Below are positions 43,833-53,365 of a stretch of 55,368 bases of DNA, in pieces. Within the stretch, counting starts at the first letter, position 1, and each line of letters starts with the position of its first letter. The position numbers and the translations under genes are program-made. Under the pieces are notes generated by a model. That model did not search any database. It was given only the letters and a program-made list of their open reading frames with translations, and was not told the DNA's origin. This stretch comes from a virus, in IMG/VR virus record IMGVR_UViG_3300026478_000297, positions 1 through 55,368 of that record; one strand, given 5' to 3'.

Positions 43833-45283
43833 GTGTTTACCTTTGTAACCGTGAACGGATACTTTGCTTCCTTATAATATTTTTTGCGTTCGGTGAGATG
43901 TCGCTTGGCATACTTACAGGTGCTGGTGATGTCCCAGATCTGTACGAAGTCTTTGTCTTCTGCTTTTCTAATGCCTCGCCCAATGCTTTGTATAACGCGG
44001 ACAAAGCTCTTTCCGGGCTCAATAAGAACCAGATTAAAAATCCTTGGAATATTAATGCCAACAGCGGCCACACCGTAAGTCGCCACAATAACCTTGTCAT
44101 CACTTGTTTTAACTTCATCATATTCTTCCTTGCGTTCGTCTAGTTTAACAGCACCGCTGATAAAGACAGCATCAGGAATCCTATCAATGAGTTTTTCTCC
44201 TGTATCAATGCGATTCACTAATACAAGAGTATTTCCAGTAGACCTAAAACTTTTTATTTTGTCGGCGATCCAGTCTAATCTTTTGCTGTCAGTTACTAAC
44301 CAAGTATATTCTTCTTGATAGTTCCTAAATACCTGCACATCAGATGTCTGTAATATTTGTATATCTAGTTTTGCTAGAACATCTTTTTGCTGGAGATCGT
44401 GTGCTGTGACTTGATTGATTACTGGACCTATACTGGCCAAAACACTTTGAAACTCCCACTTTTCTTTAGGAATGGTTCCTGTTAACCCCCAACGTATTCC
44501 GCAGTTACGGAAGTTCTGAGTTAACAGTTTTGTCAGCACATCTGCCTTAGCCTGATGTACCTCGTCGACTATGACAGCCACGACTCCTTCGCAGAACTCT
44601 GCTAGTGTTAGGCTTTCTTCGTCATAGCTTTTCTTATCTAGCACATTGAGACTTTGCCATGTGCATACTGTGTGTGTCCTATTGAGTTCTTTCCTATCGC
44701 CGAAATAAACACCGACATCTAAGCCGAGATTTTTGTAGTCCGCTTCAGTTTGTTCAACAAGCGATTTGTTCGGAACAATAACCATCGTACGACCATATAC
44801 CTCACAAAGATGCGATAACGTCGCAGTAGTAATCGTTTTGCCTGCACCTGTAGCTACCTCCTGTAGTGATTGCGGGTTCTCTAAAAACTTATTGACTACG
44901 TCATATTGATAATCACGAAGTACAATAGGTTCTCCGGCAAACTGATGACCTTCTGGCCATGTTTTGCCTTGCTTTGACCAATAATCATCACCGATAAGAT
45001 CAAACTTAAAATCGTGTGATACACGTTGGTCTTCTACTTCTATATCGTAACCCGAATCCTCGATTATAGGAAGTATTACATCAAGATGCGCTAGATATCC
45101 GTTTCCACCGATACCAAAAAATGTTTTTGTTCCATCCCAGCGACCTAACTTATAGGCGGGCATGTGTCGAGCGTATGGTAGGTCGAACTTTAACTTGTTT
45201 ACAATCTTTCGCCGTGTCTCAACAGCCAGACCTTCAAACTTAATATTAACTTCGTCTTTTATTATTAGTTTACAGTTCGACAA
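43829..45283 (-). CDS. uvsW: UvsW-type DNA/RNA helicase
   Basis: 484 residues, the size of T4 UvsW. Walker A ATGAGKT (144-150), DEVH box at 240-243 (VIVDEVHQAKAD), motif III-like GLTGTIPKEKWEF (about 273-285), then C-terminal helicase motifs NTLVLVNRID and QSIGRGIRKAED. UvsW processes forks and R-loops and turns off origin replication. Start overlaps the upstream gene by 14 bases. Confidence 0.93.
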   Translation of the reverse strand: MSNCKLIIKDEVNIKFEGLAVETRRKIVNKLKFDLPYARHMPAYKLGRWDGTKTFFGIGGNGYLAHLDVILPIIEDSGYDIEVEDQRVSHDFKFDLIGDDYWSKQGKTWPEGHQFAGEPIVLRDYQYDVVNKFLENPQSLQEVATGAGKTITTATLSHLCEVYGRTMVIVPNKSLVEQTEADYKNLGLDVGVYFGDRKELNRTHTVCTWQSLNVLDKKSYDEESLTLAEFCEGVVAVIVDEVHQAKADVLTKLLTQNFRNCGIRWGLTGTIPKEKWEFQSVLASIGPVINQVTAHDLQQKDVLAKLDIQILQTSDVQVFRNYQEEYTWLVTDSKRLDWIADKIKSFRSTGNTLVLVNRIDTGEKLIDRIPDAVFISGAVKLDERKEEYDEVKTSDDKVIVATYGVAAVGINIPRIFNLVLIEPGKSFVRVIQSIGRGIRKAEDKDFVQIWDITSTCKYAKRHLTERKKYYKEAKYPFTVTKVNT

Positions 45284-46472
45284 TTTTCTTATTCCTCGAT
45301 CTAGTAGGTTTTATATCGCCCACATAAATCACACAAGGATGAGAATCAATCCAGTCTCGTGTGATGGGTCCAGGTGAAGGATACAAACCATTACTAGCTA
45401 ATAGTGTAACATGTTTTGTTTCTTTAAACAACCACTTTGCCGGCTTTCCTTTGAAGATTAAAATGTTTCCACCTTCAACGGGTCCGCCTACATTGGCATC
45501 TTTGATCCATTGATTGAATCCGTCATCGATAGTTTTATCTTGCCTAAAACAAACACGTACCTTGGTGATGTCATGCCCCATGTCATTGACCGTTTTAACA
45601 AAATCTTTGACCCATTCTATTTCATTACTATTAGGATCCAAAAGAATAGCGACACGATCGTCGATATGATAGCAGAGATCTATAAACTCCTGCACATTTT
45701 TAATCCAAAAATGATTTTCTTCTGAGCTGGCGATCTTGTATAAAAGATTATCTGAAGCAATACGATTGCCAGGTTTATAAGGAATACCCATAGATTTCGC
45801 CAGCATTAAATCAGAAGGTAATCTATCTGTTCGAAGATTGACAAAATGATTGGATGCGTCATCAGAGACATTTTTCAATCTAATATGTCCACCATCCCAA
45901 TAACAGTAAGGAACAACATCGTCTTGATTTTGCCATATTTCTTCGACTTCTCCCATGGCTATCATGAAAGTTTCATCTATTTCAAAACCATGCTTTGAAA
46001 CAAAATCAAAAATGTGTATAAGGTTTGTGTCGTATAAAGGAACACGTCTTACCTTGGCATCATGGTCCCATTGGCTACTAGTAGTTTCGGCATTTTTTCC
46101 TTCAAATTCTTCCTCAAATTCCTTCTTGAGTTGGTACGGAAACTTCAGGCATACATCGATGCGACCTTGATCATTTTTTTCAACATAGACTCTTTTAGAG
46201 TAGTCGATGACTCGGAATGCATTTTTCCATTTGTGGGGTTGTGTCAATATCGGTCGATAATCAAAACCCACGTTGGCCGACAAATTTTTGTGTTTTTCTA
46301 GGATTTTTATGATGTAGTTGGCTTGGGCCTGAGTCAGTCCTTTACCGCCATAGATAGCATTATAAAAACTGTGGCAGGCCGACTGGTCCTGAGACGCGAT
46401 GGCAACACTCTTCCTAGAAAAGGTATCGAAAAATTCTAAGAAAACGTCTTCGATGAAATCAGATTTTAGCAT
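45270..46472 (-). CDS. Unknown protein with HARP-like segment, UvsW neighbour
   Basis: 400 residues. Residues about 106-160 (CLKFPYQLKKEFEEEF, SQWDHDAKVRRVPLYDTNLI, HIFDFVSKHG) resemble the HARP/N-terminal recognition region of annealing helicases such as SMARCAL1. The C-terminal half has strand/helix alternation (RVAILLDPNSNEIEWVKDFV, GNILIFKGKPAKWLFKETKH) like a helicase fold with no Walker motifs. It may act with UvsW on forked DNA. Strong own promoter. Confidence 0.65.
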   Translation of the reverse strand: MLKSDFIEDVFLEFFDTFSRKSVAIASQDQSACHSFYNAIYGGKGLTQAQANYIIKILEKHKNLSANVGFDYRPILTQPHKWKNAFRVIDYSKRVYVEKNDQGRIDVCLKFPYQLKKEFEEEFEGKNAETTSSQWDHDAKVRRVPLYDTNLIHIFDFVSKHGFEIDETFMIAMGEVEEIWQNQDDVVPYCYWDGGHIRLKNVSDDASNHFVNLRTDRLPSDLMLAKSMGIPYKPGNRIASDNLLYKIASSEENHFWIKNVQEFIDLCYHIDDRVAILLDPNSNEIEWVKDFVKTVNDMGHDITKVRVCFRQDKTIDDGFNQWIKDANVGGPVEGGNILIFKGKPAKWLFKETKHVTLLASNGLYPSPGPITRDWIDSHPCVIYVGDIKPTRSRNKKIVEL

Positions 46473-46478
46473 TTTTTA

Positions 46479-46507
46479 AGTATAGCGTAATAAAATCTGA
46501 AAGTCAA
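46479..46507 (-). promoter_or_regulatory. Sigma-70-type promoter for the 46472 gene and uvsW
   Basis: Minus strand TTGACT (46502-46507), 17 bases, TATACT (46479-46484), six bases before the ATG; probably drives the leftward replication operon. Confidence 0.8.
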
Positions 46508-47340
46508 GACCTAATATATTTTTCTAACCTTTTTAATGGAAGACCTTCTCTGAGTTCTTCGACTAGATACTCTGTATGGCAAATCTTCGTAAACCATGTT
46601 GACCGGTCAGGCAGTGAAATTTCCTCAATTTTTTCGAAATTTCCACTCATGTCTGCAGCCAGACTTGATCGGTCACAGATTACCGGGACACCATTGATGA
46701 CTGCCTGTATGGAGGGTCCGCTACAGAAGTTGACGATGCAATGATAGTTGAAATCAAAATCAAAATCATCATATGTGCCGACCAGTTTTTTTGGTGGAAT
46801 CAGGGTAAAATTCTGGTTTGGTGTTATAGACTGTGACCTGGGATGTGGTCTTACTACTACATGACGATCAGTGTATCTTTTTATTTCATTTACAGTTTCA
46901 TTGACCCACACGTTCATCGGAGGATTGGTTTCCCATTGGAGGCTGCGGTCATGTTGACAGGCTATTAAAATCTCGTTTCTTCTGAAATTTTGAAGGGGTT
47001 TAAGGTCGATACCCAGTTTTTTTGGTCTATCCTGATCTAGGTCTTCAGTATGACCGAAGATGCCATAGGCGTTGATGTGATTCAGACCGATCTTCCATGT
47101 TTTGTTGCGTATCAACGAACCTACTTCGATAATGATTACCGGTCTTTGTATCCTACGACACTCCTCATAGACTGTTTTATTGGCCTGCATACGTCCATTC
47201 CAAAGCACAGACCATATAACAGAAACATCCTCGTTATGATCAACCACTTCATGACCGATTTTTTTAACACCTTCTTCAAAAGCATCAAAAATATCCTTGC
47301 TGTTAAGAGCACCGTGTTCGCGGTACAACTTAATCTTCAT
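46504..47340 (-). CDS. Glycan-biosynthesis protein, GT-B-like (paralogue 1)
   Basis: 278 residues. EILIACQHDRSLQWETNPPM (about 124-143), NETVNEIKRYTDRHVVVRPH then PRSQ (about 147-170), NYHCIVNFCSGPSIQAVING and VPVICDRSS give a GT-B-type C-terminal nucleotide-sugar site. Related to the proteins at 48900-49820 and 49813-50646. Best read as a capsule/LPS-type transferase; substrate unknown. Overlaps the next gene by 11 bases. Confidence 0.75.
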   Translation of the reverse strand: MKIKLYREHGALNSKDIFDAFEEGVKKIGHEVVDHNEDVSVIWSVLWNGRMQANKTVYEECRRIQRPVIIIEVGSLIRNKTWKIGLNHINAYGIFGHTEDLDQDRPKKLGIDLKPLQNFRRNEILIACQHDRSLQWETNPPMNVWVNETVNEIKRYTDRHVVVRPHPRSQSITPNQNFTLIPPKKLVGTYDDFDFDFNYHCIVNFCSGPSIQAVINGVPVICDRSSLAADMSGNFEKIEEISLPDRSTWFTKICHTEYLVEELREGLPLKRLEKYIRS

Positions 47341-48094
47341 AAGATTCTTCCTCTTCTATGCTATTGAGTATGGTTTCGTTATTAATACCGTCCTTGGCTC
47401 CTGCTTTGTAGTGTTGTATGTAAGGAGCCATGACACTTCTTGGTATAGGGGTCTTATGTTTTTGACCAGGGTTCAACTCAAACATCGCTGCTCCCTTCTC
47501 TTCTAGTTCGGCCACAACGGCTCCATAGACCTCGCCATCATAAAATCTCCTAAGATTATATCCCAAATCCTTGGTATAGTATTTTTTATAGATTTTAGCA
47601 AACTCTGGAAACATTCTATGTGTTTTGTTTAAGATAAAAAATCCTGTTTCACAGCTGAAGCTAACCCTGTCAGGATTTTCTTCGCTGGGCCATGGGTGTT
47701 TTACTCCGTAATGTGTACTAAGTGTTTCTGGATTACTGAGTAAATCTAGTAGTTGTACACTCATGTCTCTTTTTGTTGCTACATCAGCGTCTAACCATAT
47801 CAATCGATCGCAAGGGATGTTGTCAAATGCCCATATGATCGGAAAAGCCTTTTTGCTAAACTGTATGACCTTGGAGTTTTCTGTCCTTGAGACAAAATCT
47901 GTGTATTCTGCACCTAAAACTTTCCAGTTTATATAGTTTACTTTCTTATATTTTTGAGGCTTAACCATGTCTTCATTGAAAACATGTAGTGTGATGTCGT
48001 CGGGCCAGAATCTAGAAAATGTTTCTAGGCAAGCTCGACCACAATGGTCAAAATATTCTTGATTTAGTGAAGTGATAACGGCATAATGTGTCAT
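47330..48094 (-). CDS. Glycosyltransferase, GT-A type
   Basis: 254 residues from ATG 48094 (MTHYAVITSLNQEYFDHCGR). Nucleotide-sugar DxD in CDRLIWLDADVATK (about 94-107). FSCETGFFILNKTHRMFPEF and RRFYDGEVYGAVVAELEEKG follow as acceptor region. Similar in plan to its neighbour at 48091-48903. A TTG at 48106 is an unlikely longer start. Likely modifies host or virion glycans. Confidence 0.8.
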   Translation of the reverse strand: MTHYAVITSLNQEYFDHCGRACLETFSRFWPDDITLHVFNEDMVKPQKYKKVNYINWKVLGAEYTDFVSRTENSKVIQFSKKAFPIIWAFDNIPCDRLIWLDADVATKRDMSVQLLDLLSNPETLSTHYGVKHPWPSEENPDRVSFSCETGFFILNKTHRMFPEFAKIYKKYYTKDLGYNLRRFYDGEVYGAVVAELEEKGAAMFELNPGQKHKTPIPRSVMAPYIQHYKAGAKDGINNETILNSIEEEESYED

Positions 48095-48903
48095 ATATTC
48101 ATCCAATATGGTTCTGTTCTGTTTACTAATAGATCTTTTGAATGAGATCTTCCAAGATCTTTCCTTGCACCTTTCAAATGATCAAGATATGCTCCCCATT
48201 CTGTGTTAATAAGTGGATGTCCCTCTCCAGTTACGATATTGCTAGACCAATCTAACTCATTTAATACTACGTTTCTTCGAACAGCATCAAAAACAAAACT
48301 ATCATGCCATTCTTCTAAGGTAAAAATACCTAATTCTGCGCAATCGTACATCCATTGAAACTTTTCTAGAAAAACTTTGATCGCCGGGGACCTTAGATTC
48401 AAAGAGTACAGTCCACATTCGCTGAATTTTCTCTGTCTTCCAAGAAAACAAAGGTCTTTATCGGCAGGTATAAGACGCTGTATTGTTTCCATGGTGATTT
48501 TACTGTGACAATATGTGTCAGCATCCATCCAAATTAAGATATCTGCATCAGTTTCCCTGGCACAATGAAAAATCGCATAAACTTTGTGTGCAAATCGCAC
48601 AGCATCCCATTTAAACCCCTTGCCGGCATCTTTTCTCTTGCTACGAACTGGGTCATTGCTGACATCTCCGTTGGCTTTTGGAACATTTTTCCATTTTTCC
48701 TTGAATGCCATTAGCTCTGGTATTTCTTCTAGACGTTTCAATGTTGTTTGTTGATGGTCATGAACAATACAGTTACAAAGTTCTGGATATAAATGAAGCT
48801 TAACTTCTTTTGGCCAAGTTTTGTCAAAGCTGTCTATCATACGTTGGCCATACTTTGCTCGGCCAGCATCATTAAATGTTGTAACTACCGCATATTTTGT
48901 CAT
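48091..48903 (-). CDS. Glycosyltransferase, GT-A type
   Basis: 270 residues from ATG 48903 (MTKYAVVTTFNDAGRAKYGQ), overlapping the upstream stop (ATGA). DADILIWMDADTYCHSKITM (about 122-141) has the DxD motif. GLYSLNLRSPAIKVFLEKFQ and EWHDSFVFDAVRRNVV follow, a typical acceptor/catalytic region. Paralogue of 47330-48094. Confidence 0.8.
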   Translation of the reverse strand: MTKYAVVTTFNDAGRAKYGQRMIDSFDKTWPKEVKLHLYPELCNCIVHDHQQTTLKRLEEIPELMAFKEKWKNVPKANGDVSNDPVRSKRKDAGKGFKWDAVRFAHKVYAIFHCARETDADILIWMDADTYCHSKITMETIQRLIPADKDLCFLGRQRKFSECGLYSLNLRSPAIKVFLEKFQWMYDCAELGIFTLEEWHDSFVFDAVRRNVVLNELDWSSNIVTGEGHPLINTEWGAYLDHLKGARKDLGRSHSKDLLVNRTEPYWMNI

Positions 48904-49820
48904 AGGTACTCTCTTATTACTTGCCAAGCTTCACCAGATTCGAGATCTCGGAAGCTGAAATGGCTCATACTGGTTTTTCTTATCCAATGTTCTCTATCTG
49001 GCATCCAAGGATCTTCGATATTTTCTAATGTTGTGTTGGCAACTTCAAATGCTTGACTATTTTCTGGAGTGGGATCCGTGACAAATACAGGAACTCCTTC
49101 GATAACGGCAGCAACACCAGGACTGCTATTGTATGTGATCACCGCCCAAGCATTATGAAGGTCATCTAGAAATAAACTATTTCTGCTAATCATGACTCCT
49201 GGGCGATTTAGCTTCAAATAATCTTTACTTCTTCTATCTCCAGGATGCGCTCTCACGATAATAAGACGTTTGCTGCGTTTTTGTATTTCATCAATAGTTT
49301 GATGTAACCATTGCATGACATTTAGCCCACGCATTGACCACCCACCGTCTCTCTGTAGACATATTAATATATGTTGACCTTGTTGTCTCCACGGTCTTAG
49401 ATCGATCTTCAAATCTCTCTTGATCTTATTCCATTGTATATCTGTAACATGTTTATTAAAATAACATCCAGTAGTTGGAAAAACACCATCGAGACTGAAT
49501 CTCAAATATTGATTAGCATTTTCAATATCTCTATAAAGAAAAAGATTACTATCTACAGCTAAAGTATGTTTACCATGCTGTTGTTGTTTTTCTATAACAT
49601 GTTTTCTAAATGCTAGATGCGGTGTACCTTGACTTCCTTCATGCACCCATCCTTGTATGACTCCAAGGTCAGTGACTAGGTGTTTAGGTTCCCATACTTC
49701 TATAACAGCATCTTTACTTTTTCTTACACCTTCAGCAAATAAACGTAATACTTCTGTTTTTTCTGATTTGGTATTATTTCTAGGAATACCTGCGTAATAT
49801 ACAGCTACAGTTTTACTCAT
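48900..49820 (-). CDS. Glycan-biosynthesis protein, GT-B-like (paralogue 2)
   Basis: 306 residues. HILICLQRDGGWSMRGLNVM (about 149-168), SKRLIIVRAHPGDRRSKDYL (about 182-201) and AWAVITYNSSPGVAAVIEGV then PVFVTDP (about 227-253) form the same C-terminal plan as paralogue 1. Overlaps the next gene by four and the previous by eight bases. Probably a capsule/LPS-type transferase. Confidence 0.75.
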   Translation of the reverse strand: MSKTVAVYYAGIPRNNTKSEKTEVLRLFAEGVRKSKDAVIEVWEPKHLVTDLGVIQGWVHEGSQGTPHLAFRKHVIEKQQQHGKHTLAVDSNLFLYRDIENANQYLRFSLDGVFPTTGCYFNKHVTDIQWNKIKRDLKIDLRPWRQQGQHILICLQRDGGWSMRGLNVMQWLHQTIDEIQKRSKRLIIVRAHPGDRRSKDYLKLNRPGVMISRNSLFLDDLHNAWAVITYNSSPGVAAVIEGVPVFVTDPTPENSQAFEVANTTLENIEDPWMPDREHWIRKTSMSHFSFRDLESGEAWQVIREYL

Positions 49821-50646
49821 TAGTCACCATCCTCATGGCTGTTCCGTCTTTCATTTCTCTGATATGAAACTGACCATAAGCTAAATGACAAGCCCATTCA
49901 TATCTATTTTCTGCATACAACGGAGTTTCTATCATCGAAAGATCTTTTAAACAGACAGGACTAGCGGCATGCGTAGGCGCAAGTACGAAACTAGGTATTC
50001 CATAAAAGACAGCTTCAGTAGCAGCATTACTGTTAAATGTTACTAGTGCAAACACATCATCATCTAATGCCTGTTGCAATGTATTAGATAATACTCTGTC
50101 TTCTCTCCTTGGAGCTCTTTTTCTTATCTCTATCGGTCTGTCTGTATATTTTTTTATTTGTTCGATTGTCTCTTTAGTCCATGTATCTAAATCTGTGTCG
50201 TAAAACCTACAGGGTTTTTCATCAGGCAAAGCCACTAATATTTTTCGACCTGTCTTCTTCCACGGTGAAATTTCTTTATTGAATATTTTAAATCTATCGT
50301 CGGGTCTTGGTATAAGATCATTGTGTTGTAGATCGTTCTTGACTATCCTATGCCATTCTTTCCATCTACGGTTTCCGAAATAACCTGTGTCAACATAGTA
50401 AAAATCTCTGCCATCTTCCCAACAACGACGCATTATTTTATACTTGAGAATTCCACGTATAACAATAGGATCAGTGCTATCACTGTAAGCAAAAGAGGCG
50501 GTATCAGTAGGAGTACTACCGGATCCATGTGCAAGCATATTGACATATTCGTCTTGGCCGTCTTTACTTAGGAAGATCATATTGCTGACAATATTCTGTG
50601 AGTATACGTTCTCGGTGCCAATCGCTGCCCATCGGAGTATCGGCAT
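49813..50646 (-). CDS. Glycan-biosynthesis protein, GT-B-like (paralogue 3)
   Basis: 277 residues. KILVALPDEKPCRFYDTDLD, KETIEQIKKYTDRPIEIRKR and VFALVTFNSNAATEAVFYGI then PSFVLAP match the plan of paralogues 1 and 2, though the PHP/AHP segment is RAP here. The start overlaps the 50564 gene by 83 bases, which is long but not unknown in phages; a later start is possible. Confidence 0.72.
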   Translation of the reverse strand: MPILRWAAIGTENVYSQNIVSNMIFLSKDGQDEYVNMLAHGSGSTPTDTASFAYSDSTDPIVIRGILKYKIMRRCWEDGRDFYYVDTGYFGNRRWKEWHRIVKNDLQHNDLIPRPDDRFKIFNKEISPWKKTGRKILVALPDEKPCRFYDTDLDTWTKETIEQIKKYTDRPIEIRKRAPRREDRVLSNTLQQALDDDVFALVTFNSNAATEAVFYGIPSFVLAPTHAASPVCLKDLSMIETPLYAENRYEWACHLAYGQFHIREMKDGTAMRMVTNE

Positions 50647-51256
50647 ATTGATAAAAACTAGGAGTACCTAATGTATAGTGTAAGAGTTTAGCGTTTGGGT
50701 TAGGACCATACTCGTCCGGTAACCAGTTCCACTCTTTAGGTAGCTCTCCGATCCTCTCATCATTTATCCACGAAAATCTATGAAGGACAGATCCTGGCGA
50801 ATTCTGTACAAACTCTGGAGTAAGTTTTCTATTAGGGAAAGTAGAACAGTTCCATAGGATGACACTAGACCAGTTTTTTCTTGGATAGTCTTCATTCTTG
50901 CTTCCTAGATATTTTTTATCAGATTTAGTCTTATAGTCATGTTTTACAACCATGACATCTTTATCCATTTGTCGCAGTTCCCACAACTCGTTAATATCAG
51001 CCCTTACGATCATATCACCGTCAATAAAAATAGCCCATCCTTGCCAACGCATTAGATAAGGTACTAAAAATCTCGAGTATATGAATGTATTGCTACCATC
51101 AGTGTGTGTTTCTGTATAATCTTTGAATAGATTCAACGCTACAGGAATAATAGAAACTGGTTTACTAGAGTTTCTAATAATACTGTTTACACAGGTATGA
51201 TATGCAATAGCCTCTCTAGGATCATAACCTATAAAGACCGGGATGATATCAGTCAT
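50564..51256 (-). CDS. Glycosyltransferase, GT-A type
   Basis: 230 residues: MTDIIPVFIGYDPREAIAYH, YSRFLVPYLMRWQGWAIFID then GDMIVRAD (DxD, about 79-86), SVILWNCSTFPNRK and LPDEYGPNPNAKLLHYTLGT. This type is common in phages. The last 83 bases overlap the start of paralogue 3. ATGA overlap with the fusion gene upstream. Confidence 0.85.
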   Translation of the reverse strand: MTDIIPVFIGYDPREAIAYHTCVNSIIRNSSKPVSIIPVALNLFKDYTETHTDGSNTFIYSRFLVPYLMRWQGWAIFIDGDMIVRADINELWELRQMDKDVMVVKHDYKTKSDKKYLGSKNEDYPRKNWSSVILWNCSTFPNRKLTPEFVQNSPGSVLHRFSWINDERIGELPKEWNWLPDEYGPNPNAKLLHYTLGTPSFYQYADTPMGSDWHRERILTEYCQQYDLPK

Positions 51257-52014
51257 TGTCTTTCAATGTCCTCTTCTTGGCATTTTTCGCCGTATTGTAT
51301 TTCTACTATTTTACAAGGAACTTCGTAAGGATTGGTTAGTTGATGCCATTCACCTGCTGGTACTTTATATTCTAGATGTTCTTTTAACAAAGTAGGAGGA
51401 AGAGCATAACCGCCTGCCATTTTTGAGTTTACTACACACGCACCTTGGCTAACGATCCAGTATTCTGATCTATGCTTATGTCTTTGCATACTAAGGCTAT
51501 GCCCCGGCTCAACAGTCAACTCTTTGACTTTCATTCCTGGCACATCGTGAAGAACTCTATAGTACCCCCACGGACGTTTGGTCTTAGGTGCTTTCCATTC
51601 TTCTAAGATCCAGCTACTTGAGTTTGATTTGTTAAAACCGCCAGTGCCAAACACAAATGATAGATTATCATCAGCGAAATCCATTTCTGGAATATTCTTA
51701 TCAGTTCTATCTCCGCCATTGGCAAAAATGATTTGATCACTAGGATAACTTTGTCTAACCATATGTATTGCATGTTTGGCTGTGTTATCACTGTCGTCAA
51801 AATCAATGACGAAATCTACTCCAACAATATTTCGTACGACGTTGGCTCGTTCCATGTAAGGCATAAAAGCTCGGCCCTTTTTGCGTGTTAACCAGTCATC
51901 GCTGTTAACACCGACGACTAGAATATCTCCAAGCTTCTTGGCTTCTTTAATATATGAAAGGTGGCCAGAGTGGAGCGGATCGAAGCCACCAGTAATAAGT
52001 ACAATCTTTTTCAT
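51253..52014 (-). CDS. Nucleotidyltransferase-cupin fusion (sugar-nucleotide enzyme)
   Basis: 253 residues, two domains. Residues 1-135: cytidylyltransferase/RfaE-type fold, GGFDPLHSGHLSYIKEAKKL with HxGH at about 15-18 and VVGVNSDDWLTRKKGRAF. Residues 145-253: cupin of the mannose-6-phosphate isomerase type (RPWGYYRVLHDVPGMKVKEL, LSMQRHKHRSEYWIVSQGAC with the metal His/Glu, VPAGEWHQLTNP). Probably activates a sugar phosphate for the glycosyltransferases. A TAAATA box lies five bases before the ATG. Confidence 0.85.
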   Translation of the reverse strand: MKKIVLITGGFDPLHSGHLSYIKEAKKLGDILVVGVNSDDWLTRKKGRAFMPYMERANVVRNIVGVDFVIDFDDSDNTAKHAIHMVRQSYPSDQIIFANGGDRTDKNIPEMDFADDNLSFVFGTGGFNKSNSSSWILEEWKAPKTKRPWGYYRVLHDVPGMKVKELTVEPGHSLSMQRHKHRSEYWIVSQGACVVNSKMAGGYALPPTLLKEHLEYKVPAGEWHQLTNPYEVPCKIVEIQYGEKCQEEDIERQ

Positions 52015-52019
52015 ACAGA

Positions 52020-52025
52020 TATTTA
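52020..52025 (-). promoter_or_regulatory. TAAATA late box, five bases before ATG 52014
   Basis: CATAAATA-TCTGT-ATG on the minus strand; leaderless geometry. Confidence 0.6.
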
Positions 52026-52043
52026 TGTGCGTAGATTATGTGC

Positions 52044-52049
52044 TAAATA
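52044..52049 (+). promoter_or_regulatory. TAAATA late box, four bases before ATG 52054
   Basis: GCTAAATA-TCAT-ATG on the plus strand, 19 bases from the divergent minus-strand box, forming a second divergent late pair. Confidence 0.55.
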
Positions 52050-52053
52050 TCAT

Positions 52054-52704
52054 ATGAACTATAAAACTTCCATAAGAAACTTTGACAACAAAGATTGGGT
52101 TTGGCCCGAAAGAGATATCGTTGCATGGAGGTATCTAACTAGAGAAGATCATTATAATCTTCCTATAAATGTTTCTAATCTAGTAAAAAATCGCAATATA
52201 GTTGTACAGGCCGGAGGGCACTGTGGACTATATCCAAACAAATATGCTAGTTTGTTTAAAAAAGTCTATACATTCGAACCTCACCCTGAAAACTTTTATT
52301 GTTTAGATCAAAACATACAACAAGATAACGTTGTTAAAAATAATCTTGCTCTAGGCGAAAAAGAGTCAATGATAAGCCTGGGTGAACCTCTTACTAAAAA
52401 GAAAAACAATACCGGCGGCTACACTGTTTCTGGAAAGGGTAATATAAAACTTATTTCTTTAGATAGTTTAGATATAGAGGGTTGTGATTTATTACATTTA
52501 GATCTAGAAGGATTCGAATGGTTTGCTCTTAAAGGTGCTGTAAACTTAATCAACAAGTATAGACCGTTGATTGTGTTAGAAACCAACGACTATTGTGAAA
52601 TGCACGGGTATACAGTTGTTGAAATGGAACAATGGATAGTCAGCGAACTGAAATATAAAATTATTGATAAGTGGGAACACGATACTGTTTATGCACCAGA
52701 ATAA
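52054..52704 (+). CDS. FkbM-family methyltransferase
   Basis: 216 residues from ATG 52054. SAM-binding VVQAGGHCGLYPNKYASLFK (about 50-69), VYTFEPHPENFYCLDQNI (about 71-88), VKNNLALGEKESM, then KLISLDSLDIEGCDLLHLDL with EGFEWFALKGA (about 132-162) and PLIVLETND. O-methylates sugars or similar. The longer frame start overlaps the fusion gene on the other strand. Overlaps the next gene by 14 bases. Confidence 0.85.
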   Translation: MNYKTSIRNFDNKDWVWPERDIVAWRYLTREDHYNLPINVSNLVKNRNIVVQAGGHCGLYPNKYASLFKKVYTFEPHPENFYCLDQNIQQDNVVKNNLALGEKESMISLGEPLTKKKNNTGGYTVSGKGNIKLISLDSLDIEGCDLLHLDLEGFEWFALKGAVNLINKYRPLIVLETNDYCEMHGYTVVEMEQWIVSELKYKIIDKWEHDTVYAPE

Positions 52705-53365
52705 TATCATTTGGGTTACATCTATAAACCAAAAAATCTATAAACAATACGCACACGAATATCTCCCAACATGGAAAAACCTTCCTGGCAAAAAACTTTG
52801 TTTCTTAGATGAACCTATAGAAAACTTTTTATCTGATTTTGAAACACATCCTACAGATGTTTGTTTAAAAAATACTAAACAGCCAGAAAAATATTTTGAA
52901 GTATATGGAACTAAAAGAAAACCTATCAAATGGTATCTAAAGTCCAGAGTCACTTCTTACATGTTGGAAAATGTAACTGCTGACTACCTCATTTGGTTAG
53001 ACGCTGATGTAGAAGTCTTGCAACCTATGGATATAGAAAAGTTCTTACCTAGAACAGAACTACTATCGACGATTTATAAACCAGAAGGACTTGATTCTGG
53101 ATTCGTTTGCTTTAATACCAAACATGCAGATTACAAACAGTTTGTTCGAGAATATTCAGATGCTTGGTATAATGACATGATACTAGAATCGAAACATCCC
53201 GGTGATGCTCATATACTAGAGATACTAAACAAAAAGTATCAGTACAGAAACTTATTCTTAGGAAAAGTTATTAAAGGAAAGGCTCATGTAGATTTTTACG
53301 ATACAGAGGTAGAGCCATACTTACTGCACCATGTGGGTGTCACAAAAGAAAAAATCTCGGTCTAA
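52691..53365 (+). CDS. Glycosyltransferase, GT-A type
   Basis: 224 residues from ATG 52691 (MHQNNIIWVTSINQKIYKQY), within the end of the FkbM gene. VTADYLIWLDADVEVLQPMD (about 95-114) holds the DxD motif; STIYKPEGLDSGFVCFNTKH and PGDAHILEILNKKYQYRNLF follow. AT-richer than its neighbours. Converges on the epimerase gene, overlapping by 26 bases. Confidence 0.78.
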   Translation: MHQNNIIWVTSINQKIYKQYAHEYLPTWKNLPGKKLCFLDEPIENFLSDFETHPTDVCLKNTKQPEKYFEVYGTKRKPIKWYLKSRVTSYMLENVTADYLIWLDADVEVLQPMDIEKFLPRTELLSTIYKPEGLDSGFVCFNTKHADYKQFVREYSDAWYNDMILESKHPGDAHILEILNKKYQYRNLFLGKVIKGKAHVDFYDTEVEPYLLHHVGVTKEKISV

